Counted from the first letter of the stretch, positions 1 through 11,731 are shown. The stretch is 26,024 bases of DNA from Phallusia fumigata (GCA_008931825.1 QXVZ01029997.1:1-26024); one strand, 5' to 3'. Made by a program: numbers and translations. Notes: generated by a model from the sequence alone, not told the origin.

Positions 1-3000
1 CGGTTCGCCAAAATCGCCGCCATTATACGGTACGATGGTAAAACTACAAAAATTTAAGGCCAGCGCCATTAAGTGCATGAAGGGTTTCAACGTTTTTGGG
101 CTTGGGGTCTTTGGTAGATGTTAGTAGTCTTGTACGGTTTGGGGTTATTTGGTTGTAGGACCCTATCTGCCTAGCGTGTTCCTTCTTGACAATCGGACTT
201 ACAATACCTTTGGGTTAGTATTGTGTATTAGATGAAACCAACACACGTAATTTAGATGGGTCCGGTAGCATAAAACATAACATCAATAAACCTACATACC
301 ATCGCGTTCGCTCGCCTAAAAACAATCGACATAATTACTCCTAATTTTTCCGTGCCACGTACCAAGGTGGGTCATTTAGGACCTAGCACGACTTGATGCT
401 CCCACTGGGAAAACAACATTACGACATAAAATTTGATTCCAGCCTTACGTCACAATAATATTCAAGCCAACTACGTTACAGTATATTGATGCACCAGGTT
501 TGAACGTTCGGCCCTGTTATGTTGTTTCCGTGCTCGCTATTATTGCACAAGCCTGTACACGGGGGTAGCAACCATTGTTAAACTAAATTTAACGCTGCAT
601 AACTCTTTTCCTAACAATAGTTGGCCAATGTTCATTTCTTTTACTTTTTGTAATTCTTTCTGAACGTTCTTCGTGCAGCAAAGTCACGGCGTTTACGTAT
701 ACCGCTTTGTGCGCCTGAAGCCAGGTGTTAGATCTCGATTGGGATCGCCTTTTCACCTCGTGAACTAGCATATGTTGCTTGAATATATTTCCTATGTAAG
801 CAATTGTACGTTTTGTCCAACACCATATTTAGAAGGACTTGTTATTAACTTAAAATACATAATTTTTTCGGACAAAGGGATATTTTCGGTTTGTTGGGCT
901 GGTGCTTTTATTGTCAAGGAACAATTGAACTATGTTTTGTAACATAGTACCGCACCTACATGCATCACAGGCATCTCACCTGTTACCTAACACATCAGTA
1001 GCCTGTAGCGTTGCGTGCGTCATGCGACGTACATTGCAAAGGGGCACAAAGGCATCACAGAAATGATTTTTGCTGTTGCCGACCGCCCAATTTCGAATGG
1101 TCACCTCAATGTGGATGCCGCCTTGTATTTGTAAGGCAGACGTTTTTCCGTCTAATTCGGATACAACTGGATATACGAATGATTTGTACCGAAAACACCA
1201 AAACCACGTTGCAGTTGCATTTATTCATAGTTACTGCTTGCTGTTAGACACTTTACAGCATTGTGCTCTGCAGTCTAGAACATTGTGACATCGTAAAACT
1301 TATGCACTCTGCTGACTAACCGCCATTATTACCGCGCGTATGACGTAACCGTGTCGCCCAATGCTTTCGGGTTGTTATTGCATAGGGTTATACCTAACAA
1401 ATTATTTTTAATTTAAAATAATTTTATCATTATAGTGTCGCTACCTAGATAAGGTTAAAAGAAACGTTTGTTTAATAAAGGTTCTTTTCCGATCAACTAC
1501 TACCTAGATAGGGTTAAAACAAACGTCTTTGGATAAACCGGAAGTTCGCCTAATTCTGATGTTAATTGTGCATTGTTTGCTTTTGGCATTGTTTCAACAA
1601 TGAGAAACATTGACAAACGCTTCAGGGTATTCAAATTTTGTTTTTCTAACTATGTTTAGTGAAGCGAGAATTTTTAGGCTGTTCAAAAGTTGAAAGCGAT
1701 AACAAACCAAACTGCATTGTTGCTGTTACAAAATATATTGTTATTAATGTAGAGAAATTACGAAAGTGGTTCCCAGATTTCGCTGACGCCGGTAGTGGAA
1801 GCTAAAGATCATTAAAAATTATGTGTTATTGATGTGTGCTATAATTTGACTTCATATTAGATAACAACAGTGAAGGCGCGCGTAGGCAGTGTGACCTGCA
1901 GCGCTTCATGATATCCCTTAACATCATCGTCAAACTTTTAAACTTAATAATTCCACCTACCATGAGAGATACAAATTTAAAATTTCCCAGTTTTGAAGTT
2001 GATTTTATTCTAATTCCCATTTATTTTATTCAACCAACTGTTTGTATGTTTAAATTCCTCTGTCCAAACAGTTACACTTTCTCTTGTTGTTTGGGCATTC
2101 GGCATTCAAGGGCATTACAACTTTTACGGCCTGGTAAATATCGGCGATTGCTCACTAAGAAAAGGTGACCACACGCTTAAAAGTAGTTTATAGCCACAAT
2201 TTTTAAGAGTTGGTATTTCAATGAAATGTCGTCAAGCTAAAATCCTCGCCCTTCTGGCGCATTAAACGGCTTTGGATCTTACGTTACTTTTGACGCAAAA
2301 TGCAATAGGAATACATGTTTATTTTCATGATACTAAACTGTACAACATTACAAAACACTGATTTTCAAATCTGCGTTGGAGGTTCATACTTGTTAAGTAG
2401 CAATGAAAGAAAGGGCTAATTAAAACGTTGCAACATAGTAAAAATCTATCATAACCTTGAAGTATCCATATGGACATGTTTTTGTGGTTAGAAAAAACAA
2501 ATCACAAATGGTTATGTTGTTAGCAATAATTGAAAAGAAATCCGAATGTTTATTAAAACATTAAAAACATAAGACAGCATCCACGCGTTTCGACAATATG
2601 ACCACATGCAATAACGCGTGTGTTTATTGCGCGCAAAGGTGACACGAAGAGAATGTCAGGAAATTTCCGACAACAAAGCCGCCAAGAATCAGGAGACGGA
2701 TCGCTATCTTAGCGGGAAAAACATGAGCTGGTGAAACGTAACATGGTTTGTTGCCATGCTTTGAAAATTTCGTCAGGTAAAGGCTATAGGTTCTAAACAT
2801 GTTTTTAAACAATGTGGGGACACACACAAGGAATGCAATGTACATAGGTATGTGTGGGTTCATTACAATACAGGGCATGACACAAACAATATAAAATTGA
2901 CATCTTATTTGCACTAATATTATCCCAGCATCGAAAGAATGTGATAACAGCAGGAAATCTATAACCATTTTGCGAAAAGAGTAACAAAGCAAGACGCACG

Positions 3001-3148
3001 AAATCTATACTGCCAAGTGAGATTGCACAATTCAACGTTTACTTTTTGCATTAAGGTTTAGTTTTGCAGTAGCGCAAATGTAAACGAAAGGAAAAGGGAC
3101 TCAAAAGAAATCTCAAACCAAAACTTTAAATTTCACCTTTAATGCCAC
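1..3148. other. Intergenic / 3' flank of receptor A, no gene recognised
   Basis: I found no open frame here with a recognisable domain or a convincing splice-site chain. The longest frame, a 122-codon minus-strand one at 2624-2992, has no domain I know and no conserved motif. A short imperfect direct repeat (ctacctagataaggttaaaa, then ctacctagatagggttaaaa) lies at about 1440-1460 and 1501-1520. TTTATT at 2623-2628 (AATAAA on the minus strand) is a possible poly(A) signal for receptor A, about 520 bases beyond its stop, but this is weak. Confidence 0.5.
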
Positions 3149-6100
3149 TTATCGTTGGTGTGAGGCGCCAGTGTTTGTCATGTTTTGTTGCTGCTCAGGT
3201 ACAGCATTAGCTTGTCTCTTGCACGACAAAATTTCCTGTCTGATGACGTGATTCATGACGCAGTACAGCAGGAAGACGACGATTCCCTGCGATCCGTTTA
3301 GCACGCTGTTAATGTACATGAACACCTCGTTCGAAATCTCGTTCCCGATGCCTGTAAAAATGACAACATGAGCGGTTAACTCGGGAATAGTGAGAATTTT
3401 TTGACAAGAGAGCACAAAAATGTGCATTTTTACATACGTTCCTACGTTTGCAATGAGCTAAAAATGGGGAGTACGAAAAATATCACATCTACACTGAAAC
3501 ATAGTAAGATCTGATGGGTAACATAACGGGTGGCAAGTAATACGCGAGCAGTAGCTTGCTCATGTCTTGTTTGTGCTTTACGAGATTCAACCAATTCTAC
3601 AAACAATGCACCTGTAAAAAATGCCAAACCCCAGGTGCCACCAAGCATTAGAAGTAAGAGAAATAATGCCTTTGCTGCTCTCAACGCATTCTTTGCTCCT
3701 CGATGCGCCTCTCGGTTTTGCATCTTTCTCAACTTGTACATAACATGAGTTGTCTTTAGGATGATCACGAAGTTGATAAGGAGGACGAGAGCAAGAGGAG
3801 CGACGACCGAGGCATAGAAGATCGAAGTACCCGGAGCCAACCAGCATCTGTCGTACTTGGGAATAGGTAAGGATTGGTTTTGAAAATTGTTGCATTGCTT
3901 GAAAAATGGTTGTTCCTTCATGTAGATTTTGTGGGAAAATCCCACACCCGCAATTGTACCCACGAAAAAGGCGGGGATGATCCAACCAACGACCATAAAA
4001 ATTTTAAGTCTAATTTTGGGATCTTGTGCCTCAAAAGTGTATGGAAGTGAGGTGGCCATCACTAGACGAATTCCCTCCACCAGGAACCACATTCCTGCAA
4101 CAACAAATGATGTTATCATTGAGGAAAAAATAATTGTTTTTTAATCTGTATTTTGTATGCATACCTACACATAACAAGAGATAATGAATGGTCACAGTGA
4201 AAACCATGCAGGGGCTTTCGTGTAAGACGGCAAGGTCATGTAAAATGTTGACAGCATGAAAAAGCAGAAGAGCCAATGACAAGTTGATTTGTACCGGAAT
4301 TCTGTCATCGCCTTGTCTGTGTATGAGGATCACTATGGTGGCCACCAGAAATGCTAGAGATGCTGCTTCTGTTGCGTAGGAGGTGATCTGAAAATACAGT
4401 AACGGGCTCTGCCTCAGCAACTTTTCTAAAACACGAGATCTGTCAGGCTAATTACCTTTACACCGCTTGGTATTGCCACGGTTTTCACAGCCAGAAGAAC
4501 GGTAAAAATGGTGAGGTGGTTGCACTTGCATCTGACGTTTCTTGTTTTCTCATCGATGCTGGTGACGCAACCCGCGTCTGAGTATTTCCATGAAATTTTA
4601 TCCATAAACAGACAGATGGGTTCCAGTTTTCTGATCATCAGGTTGCTGGTATTTTTCTTCTCCTCTGCGATCTTTCTGCAGACTGACTCTGATGAGGTGG
4701 ACGAGACAGCGAACTTTGCGCTTCCTGGAAGTTGGTCGTTACCTTCTGTGTGATTGGATGAACGGAAGGAGTTATTGGCGTCCAAGCCAATGATAACAAT
4801 GTATGTCGAGTTTTCTGTTGTTATGAATCGCGTTGCTGCGAGGGAACTCGAGTTGGACGATTGTGCTTGTGCCGTTTCCGTTGTGTTCATCTTGAAGACA
4901 AACACAATGGCAGCGATACGACTAACGTTATTTGTTTGTAGTGTGAAGTCGATGTGAGATGATCCTAGCTCAAGGATTGAGTTGTATGTCGTCTGGTTAA
5001 TGTTGGTCACAATGATGTGCAGCTGAATATCTCCACAGTTGTAGGTGCTTCCTTTTGTTTCGGAATGATTTCGGTAAACATTCTTAAGTTTGTTTTCGAG
5101 ATGTTCCAATCCTTCTGTTCCAGTCGGTTTGAGATGCCTCAACGTTTCTATTACGACTTTAACGCAACGTTTGATTTTTGCAAACGAGAGTTGGTTTAAA
5201 AACTGGGCCAATGTCGCCACAAAGTTACAAATGCACCATAAAAGACTAACGGTAGCTAGAAAACAAACAACTTGTCACATCTTTTTTCTCGACAACAAAA
5301 TGCAACAAACCTATACACAAAATTTGTTAGATTGAACGTGTTTTAACCCAGCTAACTCGTCGCTACAAATGCGTATTTTTTTAAATTGTAGAGTTCATAA
5401 ATGAAAAACATAAATTACCTGTTGAAATGGAACACGTGAAATTGATGTCAATGTATTTTTCTGTGTTGAGACAAGGATCTTTAAAACCAGTAAAACTATG
5501 AGGTTTTTTTGGAATGAAGCAGTGAGGTTTATCTTGACACCAACTCATGATCTGGGTCACTACCTGAGATCCATTGCAGTTTAAATCTTCTTTGTGATGT
5601 GCATGACAAACCCTAAAGCAAAAAAGAAACTTCAACAATTTTGACACAAAGTATATTTTAAAAATAAAAATAATACGAAATGTCTATCATACCACTCATA
5701 ACGTTTGGAATGAAGTTGCGCTTAAAGGCGACTGGAAACGTTTCGAATTACAAACACCCCTAAATTTTAAAATCTAAGTATACGTGTTTAAACCAAAAAA
5801 AACTTGGTTTAAATCTAACCAAAACATACAAGGGAGTGTGCAAAATCGGCTGCTACAACTGCCCAAAAACATTTGTAAAAGCAAATAATTAAAATTGGAT
5901 AAATAGCTAGTAATAAGTAAGTAGGCACAGTCATAAGGTTTTCGACATTATGTTGTAATGATTACTACAGCGACTGTTTACACGTTTCATTACAATGTGT
6001 TCACTATGTGCAAGCTCTCTGACAGTAAGTCCGTGTCCTGTATTTCTAGGTGTAAAAATGCTATTTGATTAAACATGATTTCAAAAGTTTCGACAAAACG

Positions 6101-6648
6101 GTATTTCCAAACCAGAACTTATTGCGCCAACTAAAAAATTCTGATACAATATTACTTCCACTTACTCGGAGTAGGGTTGATATCGTCCATAAAGAGCCGA
6201 CACTACCTGAATCTTTTTCCCAAAAGGACAAGTCATATTTAGAGAACCATCTATACAAACTAAACCAAAAAAATGGCAACAATTAAAAAACAATATCTGT
6301 ATTATCATCTCTTTTAATGTGGACGTTTATGTTCACCTATACATCGCCTGTAGTGTGACTGTTGTCGACAACCGGTTGTGAGAGAATATGAGGTGTGAGC
6401 TGGAAAACATAAACATAAAAATTTGATTGCAATTTTGTTAAGCGAACAAAGATTTTCTTGCGTCATTTCGACAATATAGCTTACAGGAGAAATGAACTCA
6501 AGTGATGTTAACTTCGAGAGCAACTTGCAAGATTTGTACAGGACTAGTTGCCCAACAAATTGAAAAACCTACCTTCGGTTCTGGTCAAATACAGAATAAT
6601 CACTGCTGCTGCCAAGTGCAGAAATAAAACTCTTAAACAAAGAGACAT
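3149..6648 (-). CDS. Receptor A: intact SUEL-lectin adhesion GPCR (latrophilin-like), 8 exons
   Basis: Exons on the minus strand: 6573-6648, 6337-6399, 6166-6259, 5419-5612, 4456-5147, 4165-4387, 3612-4094, 3149-3351. All introns are GT-AG. Phases chain correctly (1,1,2,1,0,1,1) and total 2028 nt, giving 675 residues plus TAA. Residues 1-25 are a signal peptide (MSLCLRVLFLHLAAAV...). About 37-140 is a rhamnose-binding/SUEL lectin with the family's YGR and DPC...KY motifs. About 143-357 is a GAIN domain ending in a GPS (CKCNHLTIF), with predicted autocleavage between L354 and T355. About 374-640 is a secretin/adhesion-type 7TM with GMWFLVEG in TM3, GWIIPA in TM4, GTWGL in TM6 and NGSQGIVVFLLYCVMN in TM7. 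The cytoplasmic tail is short and Q-rich. The first GPS Trp is replaced (CLFM). The lectin-GAIN-7TM order is that of latrophilins, without olfactomedin or hormone-receptor domains. The ligand is unknown. Confidence 0.93.
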
Positions 6649-6680
6649 TATTGGTTGTACGCCTGACTTAAAAATACTTC
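6649..6680 (-). promoter_or_regulatory. Conserved leader of receptor A with possible trans-splice acceptor
   Basis: Reading the minus strand, AAGTATTTTTAAGTCAG ends 14 bases before the ATG at 6648. Nearly the same string, with one extra T, precedes the ATG of receptor C by 12 bases (19093-19110). A T-rich run followed by CAG close to the start codon is how a spliced-leader acceptor would look, and ascidians do trans-splice. It could instead be conserved 5' UTR or promoter. No TATA box was identified. Confidence 0.4.
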
Positions 6681-7619
6681 GGTAAAAGCGTGCAAAACGC
6701 TGTATTGTTGACACTACAGCAATGATTACACGTAACACAGCTGGACAAGCAAATGGTACGCATTACAACCTAGGCAAGATCTGCTTCTCAGTAAATATAA
6801 GGAAGGGCGTCAAAATGCAATCAGAAATCTCTGCGGCGTGTGACGAACATAACGTTATAACGTTACTAAAGAGTGTTGTTAAATTATCGGCCATTTTACG
6901 AAAAAATAACAATAAATTAAGTAACAACTGATCCACAAGGTCATCTTGCTGTCTTCACTTATGTTGGCCTCGTTAATTGATAACCCCCACTTTCCAAACG
7001 AAACTAAATCAAGTTGGCATAAGACAGCATAGGAAAAAGTTCCTCCAGAGAATATACAAACAACTCATTGAAGTGTTTACATGAATAAAATTTTATTGTT
7101 AGATGGTAGAGGCATACCTAAAAAAACTCTTTATCGCCACGTGGGTCTGTTTAGTGACAGATTGCAGTACAACAAATGCCGTAATATATCCAGTGCGTAA
7201 ATGCATGCATGTTTTAAACAAACCACAGTTGTTCAAAATGAGCGTGTTTTTTGTTGACTTCACTTCTTTGTTAAACAAATGCGGTATTTATTACAAACCC
7301 ACCGCATAAGTAAAGATCCACTCTATTGGATCACAACTATGCATTCATAATCTTTATTTTGTTTGTTCTTGAATGAGTTAACTTGACGAACATTTTGGAG
7401 TTCCAATCGACGGCGAAAGGATTTTACCATTGCAGCCTTGCGGTTAAGAAAAGTTACAAGATTCCGTGGGTTGGTTGCAAATTGCACAAGTCATTAGTAA
7501 ATTTGCAACAAATGATAACAACCTTGTAAGATTTCTCGCCTCTCAACGGCACCAAACCGCATGTACGGGTGTGTGGAATATCGTCCAGCTTGTTATCGTC
7601 CGAGCCATACATTTCATTT
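6681..7619. other. Intergenic, no gene recognised
   Basis: AT-rich sequence between receptor A and the GAACC-rich transposon debris. The open frames here (the longest about 70 codons, at 6722-6931, 7103-7309 and 7466-7687) have no recognisable motif and no supporting splice structure. Confidence 0.5.
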
Positions 7620-8145
7620 TCTTAAAAACCCGAACCGGAGCTGAACCCTATATTTCGTTTGGCATTGAACCTGAACCGAACCAGTAAAAATGAAGACTCA
7701 TTTTTCTATGTAATCACCACCACAAAAGTTTTACGCGACTTGCAAAAAAATATAGCATTTTAGCCTTTTGACAGAATGAAAAAGATGAGAGACCTGAGCT
7801 TTATCAGTTGCCAAATGGCGTAATGGGTGTTCCGGCTACAACAGTTAGCGTTGAAAGAGAATGTTATGATAAAATATTGTTTCTAGTTTATTTCAGGTTT
7901 TTGCAGCGCATAAGTCAGTCAGGTAAATTCAAGGAACTTGAACGTTGGCTTTAGTGGTGGTGCAGTACAACAGGAAGTAGATGGAACAAAAAGGTAAACT
8001 GAAGGGGCATTTGAACTGGTTCAAAAACCGCAAACCGGTTCGGGCAAATTAACCGGTCCGAACCAGAAAACATTTTTTTTGTACAACCGGAACCAATCCC
8101 AAACCTCTAAAAAAATAAATAACGAACCCGAACCTACTCCATGGT
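7620..8145. repeat. GAACC-rich segments flanking a transposase relic
   Basis: Two blocks, about 7628-7683 and 8018-8140, are rich in degenerate GAACC/CCGAACC words on the plus strand (for example ACCGGTTCGGG and CCGGTCCGAACC). They sit on either side of the hAT-like coding relic at 7775-7858. They may be the remains of the ends of that element. I could not define terminal inverted repeats or a target-site duplication. Confidence 0.4.
7775..7858 (+). mobile_element. hAT transposase C-terminal relic
   Basis: A short reading frame encodes PELYQLPNGVMGVPATTVSV followed by ER. This resembles the dimerisation region at the C-terminus of hAT transposases, where a run of Leu/Ala residues leads to a PATS...SER(V/L)FS motif. 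The frame is closed upstream by TGA just before 7775. After the ER the similarity breaks, although VFAAHKSV at about 7898-7921, behind an AG, could be a displaced continuation. No other transposase domain is visible. It is dead sequence. The family call rests on this one motif. Confidence 0.5.
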
Positions 8146-8320
8146 TAAAACGGTAAGATTTTTATGCAGACGACAAGGCAAGATTGTTCCTCGACGAGAA
8201 ATTTTCCTGAGGGGGAAGTTCCAGGAAAAGTTTTACGTTTTGTGAGCCTGATTTTAAAGGAAACGAAATTTACAGTCGTCAGAGCAAGCTCACTAAGCGG
8301 GGGACCACGCTTTCCTTTAG

Positions 8321-8871
8321 ACCCCCTAGGGAATCCAGTGGAAGTGAGGACGACGACTTCAGACCGTCCACCAGTCGAATGTAAGTATTAAGAGATGAAC
8401 AATTTTCGTTGTTGCGTTTGACAGTGATTCATGAATTAAAACGTATGTCGCTTTCTCATACAGCCTTCGAAGACGCCCTGATGGTGAAGAGTCTGAGGCA
8501 AAACGATTTGCTAGGGTGGGTGGAAAAAAGGCATCACCAACTGCAAGGTGAGTTTTAAAGTTTTGCCACGCTCAATGTGGGGGTTAGATCATAATTTCAC
8601 CCTAGCCGCGAGATCTGCGTTAACACCTGTCCGGAACCAATCAGACGCAGTGATGTAATCACAATTGCGGAAATTTCTTGGCCTGGTGGGTGCCCCAAAG
8701 TCGGGTAACCACGATTGCTCCCAATCCGCGGAGAGCACGGCTGTAATTGCGAGGTCGCGCAAGGTTCTTCGACCTCACTGGGGGTCCCAGGGCTGAAGAA
8801 CCCATTTTCGATTGCGCGCAAAAGTCGGGGACAGGGGGGTCCTCGACGAAATCGTCCACCGCGATAGCGAG
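8321..8871 (+). CDS. Candidate multi-exon gene fragment, function unknown
   Basis: Four consecutive segments fit as exons: 8321-8380 (60 nt), 8464-8547 (84), 8606-8704 (99) and 8791-8871 (81). Each enters and leaves in phase 2, and each is open in that one frame. Donors are GTAAGT, GTGAGT, GTAACC and GTAGAT; introns are 83, 58 and 86 nt. The stretch is clearly richer in G+C than its surroundings. The peptides are acidic then basic (ESSGSEDDDFRPSTSR; RRRPDGEESEAKRFARVGGK), then a Cys-containing piece (REICVNTCPEPIRRSDV) and a Ser/Thr-rich piece (AEEPIFDCAQKSGTGG). I do not recognise a domain. Neither a start codon nor a final exon was found; the frame after 8871 does not join cleanly. It could be a captured or transposon-borne gene fragment. 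Confidence 0.35.
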
Positions 8872-8925
8872 GTAGATCCAGGTTGTGAAGAATCCTATCT
8901 CAATGACTCGCAAAAGTCACAGACC
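8797..8925 (+). repeat. Diverged ~90-bp tandem repeat within candidate gene
   Basis: The segment gaagaacccattttcgattg with its following gcgcgcaaaagtcgg, at about 8795-8829, recurs about 90 bases later as gaagaatcctatctcaatga then ctcgcaaaagtca, at 8886-8920. In translation both give EE(P/S)(I/Y)-x4-QKS, which suggests a duplicated exon or protein repeat. The two copies sit in different frames relative to each other. Confidence 0.45.
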
Positions 8926-9040
8926 ACCATGATGCTCGAAGCATACGCACGCGCGCGCACGGAGATTGAGCCATACCCGTGGTCTGGTGATCCTGAGATG
9001 AACGCGCCTCGCAAGCGGTATGTGTACTTGTTCGATTATG

Positions 9041-9058
9041 CGTGTGTGTGTGTGTGTG
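9041..9058. repeat. (GT)n microsatellite
   Basis: About nine GT/TG dinucleotides in a row, directly downstream of the GC-rich candidate gene region and 24 bases after a possible donor at 9018. Confidence 0.85.
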
Positions 9059-9304
9059 AGGAAATCGCGGATAGCGCTAGAGTATCTAAATTTTTTGTCC
9101 AGTTAGTCCAAAAAGAGATCAAAAGTACAAAAAAACAAGGCAAAAAATAAACCTATTTTAAACCTATCGGGGTTTATTAGTACAAAAAAATAAACCTTTT
9201 TCTACCTCAAAGAAAGTGTGAATGTGAACTAGATGTACAAATTCATTTGTTTTCGAAAGTTTGCTGAGAAAATTAGACTGCGTCAAAAGCAAACCTGACT
9301 AACC

Positions 9305-11417
9305 ATGTTGCGTTTATTTGGAGTTTGCTGATTGGTTGGCTCTTTAGCAGAACTAAAGGTAATATTATGTTTGCGGTAAATCTCCAAGCACTTCTTTTTT
9401 AAGTTTTATTGAGTCCACCTTTCGGTTTACTGCTTTTTTGTCTTTAGGATTAAAATGTATGACTTGCTACGGATCAGCCAGTTTCGAGGATTGTGGGGAG
9501 AATGGTTACATAGAAGAATGCATGTCAAATCAGGTACAAGAATTTTTTACTCCTTTGAAAGTACTTTCAGATCCTTTTTAGGTTGTTGTAAAGTGTTGAA
9601 GCTTTCCGCATTTCAAACTAAAACTAACTTCTAATTTGTTTCGAATTCGTGCGAAACTGTCATTCGCCGTATCAATAAAGATCGTCATATAATTTTTAAA
9701 CATTGCAAGAAAACCGATGCGTGCAGAGCAAATCAGTTGCAGGTCAACTGACTAACCTTTGTGCATCCATTGGCGAGCATGTATCGAAACATAGTATTGT
9801 AAAAATGCCATTGAAGTTCAGATTTTTTGTTAAAATAATTTGTTTCAGAACACAAGGCTATCTGCCAGCTCAACGCAATGTAACTCGAATCAAATCAGTT
9901 CGCTGTGTACTTGTTGTTGTGACACAGATATGTGTAACATCGCTGCTCCTACATGTCACTCGTCTATTGTTTAACCTTTGCCTGGTACGTTTTTATTCCC
10001 TCTCGGAAGTTTTAAGTCTTACGGTGACGTAAAGGGATAAAAATCCAGATGACTTGTATCGTTCAAATGCAGTTTAAGGATTTCCTGTTTTAATCACAGG
10101 AAAACTTTGTCAAAAACAACCGAAACTCCTTTCCCATGGTAAATTCACTTGCTTTAATGACAACAAACCAGGTGCGGTTTGTCTGTATCAGTGTTCAGAT
10201 GACGACTACTTCATTTACCCAGCTGGTCATGAAATAAATGTTTGCAGAAACAATGGAACATGGAAACATGAGACACCATGTTGTGGAAGTATGCATAAAA
10301 CCCAAAGCTAAGTGTTGCTTAACCTAATCTCCTCATTATTTTCAGGATCTTGCCCCCCCATATTTTGTTTACGATTTTATGGATCTGATTCATGTGTCCA
10401 TTGCAGGAGGTCGCGAACGACTAGCAGCTATATTTGAAGACGTCTTCAAGGCATGTGCAGCTTGGTTTCTGACAACCAGCAAAAACATGTTGGGAAACAC
10501 AAATTTAAATTACTGATTGAACAAATTGTAGTAATAGGAAAAGTTCCGTGCATTAGATTAACATTATCAAGTTTTTTTTGTAGTGTTGAAGTTATAGCCG
10601 AGGATGCGGTAAAAGATTCTGTTGTGTTTTTCGGCGACAACCCGATCGAATCGAGCGTTATAAAGTTTAACGAATATGGGGCCAACTCCAGTCAATTTTT
10701 GAGGCTTCTTTCGAAACGTTCCGTCGAGAAGCCAAAAGGTAAATCATACTGCGCGAAATCAACTACTGTCATTTCCTGTGCGTGCGATAGCAAGTTGGTT
10801 CGAAAACTTACGTGAAATCAATCAAAAAATTCCACAATCAAATAGAGAATATAGCGATTCCATTGCGAAAATTGTTAACTAGCTGCATAACGTTTCATGC
10901 TTATACCTGCTGAAACCATTTACACAGGAACGGTAAACATCGGTGCTGTCATACAATATGCACTCGACAACCTCTTAACAACGGAGGCTGGAATGAGAGA
11001 TGGAAGAGTTCAAAAAGCTCTTGCTGTCATAACCGACCACAACTCTGATGATGACGCTGTTGGACCAGCTAACGAAGCACGAAGGCGTGGTTACTTGGTA
11101 ATATAAAAATGCAAACCGTCATTGTTGGACGATGTGACTTTGGGATTGCAAATTTTATTTCGCATAAAAAAAACACATAAAACATAATAAAAAAATGACA
11201 GATTACAATGTGTTTAACAGGTACTTGTTTTTTTTACATGGGAACGACTTGAGTCAATTTCGATCGAAATCAGTTCAATGAAATCGCCGGAAGTGAGGAT
11301 TTAGTTTTCTTTTACGACGAGGTGGCCGGAAATTTCGGAGTCAACAGTTGGCAATTTGTGATCGAAAACTTCTGTATGAAACCCTGTGACCACGTGGTGC
11401 ACGAACACGATTCTTAG
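9305..11417 (+). pseudogene. Ly6-like/sushi/vWA secreted protein, damaged copy
   Basis: Proposed exons: 9305-9358 (signal peptide), 9448-9533 and 9849-9984 (Ly6/uPAR-like: LKCMTCYGSASFEDC, then LCTCCCDTDMCN), 10100-10288 (sushi/CCP with four Cys and a GTWKHETPC end), and 10346 to about 10450, 10584-10738, 10928-11097 and 11221-11417 (vWA: NIGAVIQYALDNL, ALAVITDHNSDDDAVGPANE). Lesions: TGA at 9329-9331, with exon 1 one base off phase. TAA at 9972-9974. A C7 run at 10353-10359 shifts frame relative to the vWA reading. A T8 run at 11228-11235 is one base short, followed by TGA at 11250-11252. The MIDAS DxSxS site is not conserved (DFMDL), so metal binding looks lost. The donor of the first vWA exon is uncertain. 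Several lesions lie in homopolymers, where sequencing error is possible, but not all do. Confidence 0.7.
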
Positions 11418-11731
11418 AAAATCCAAAAATTATAGTGAGAACGCACTGCTTTATGTATGGTGATTCATGATTTAATTGGTAAACTTCCACAAATAGGGTT
11501 GAGCGAACTTTTTTGTTGCATATTATTACTACGTGAAAAACGATGCAATTTTTCTTTTGTCCTCGTTATTTCAAAGAAAGTCTGTTATGAACATAAAGCA
11601 ATACAGAGCTTTCTTCTCCTATTTGACTTTGTATTAATATGTGGCGCGTCGTGTTTTGTTTAATCGGTGAAAACAATCAAGTATTATTAAATTATTATCC
11701 AAATCGTATGTTTGTAGCCTATGGTTTATCA
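11418..11731. other. Intergenic, nothing recognised
   Basis: AT-rich spacer between the damaged vWA copy and the hAT-type element. A 68-codon frame at 11457-11663 has no recognisable feature. Confidence 0.5.

Noticed and set aside
1438-1525. Short direct repeat considered as a CRISPR-like or satellite unit
   Set aside because: Only two imperfect copies; nothing array-like, and the DNA is eukaryotic.
2624-2992. 122-codon minus-strand open frame
   Set aside because: No domain, no splice support, no paralogue in the window; hydrophobic composition fits AT-rich chance sequence.
3530-3748. Plus-strand open frames over 3.5-5.3 kb
   Set aside because: They lie antisense to receptor A exons and disappear once the minus-strand gene is recognised.
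8597-8913. Two minus-strand frames sharing a MR-IE-GFF start
   Set aside because: The likeness comes from the ~90-bp tandem repeat read antisense; the plus strand offers a better exon chain.
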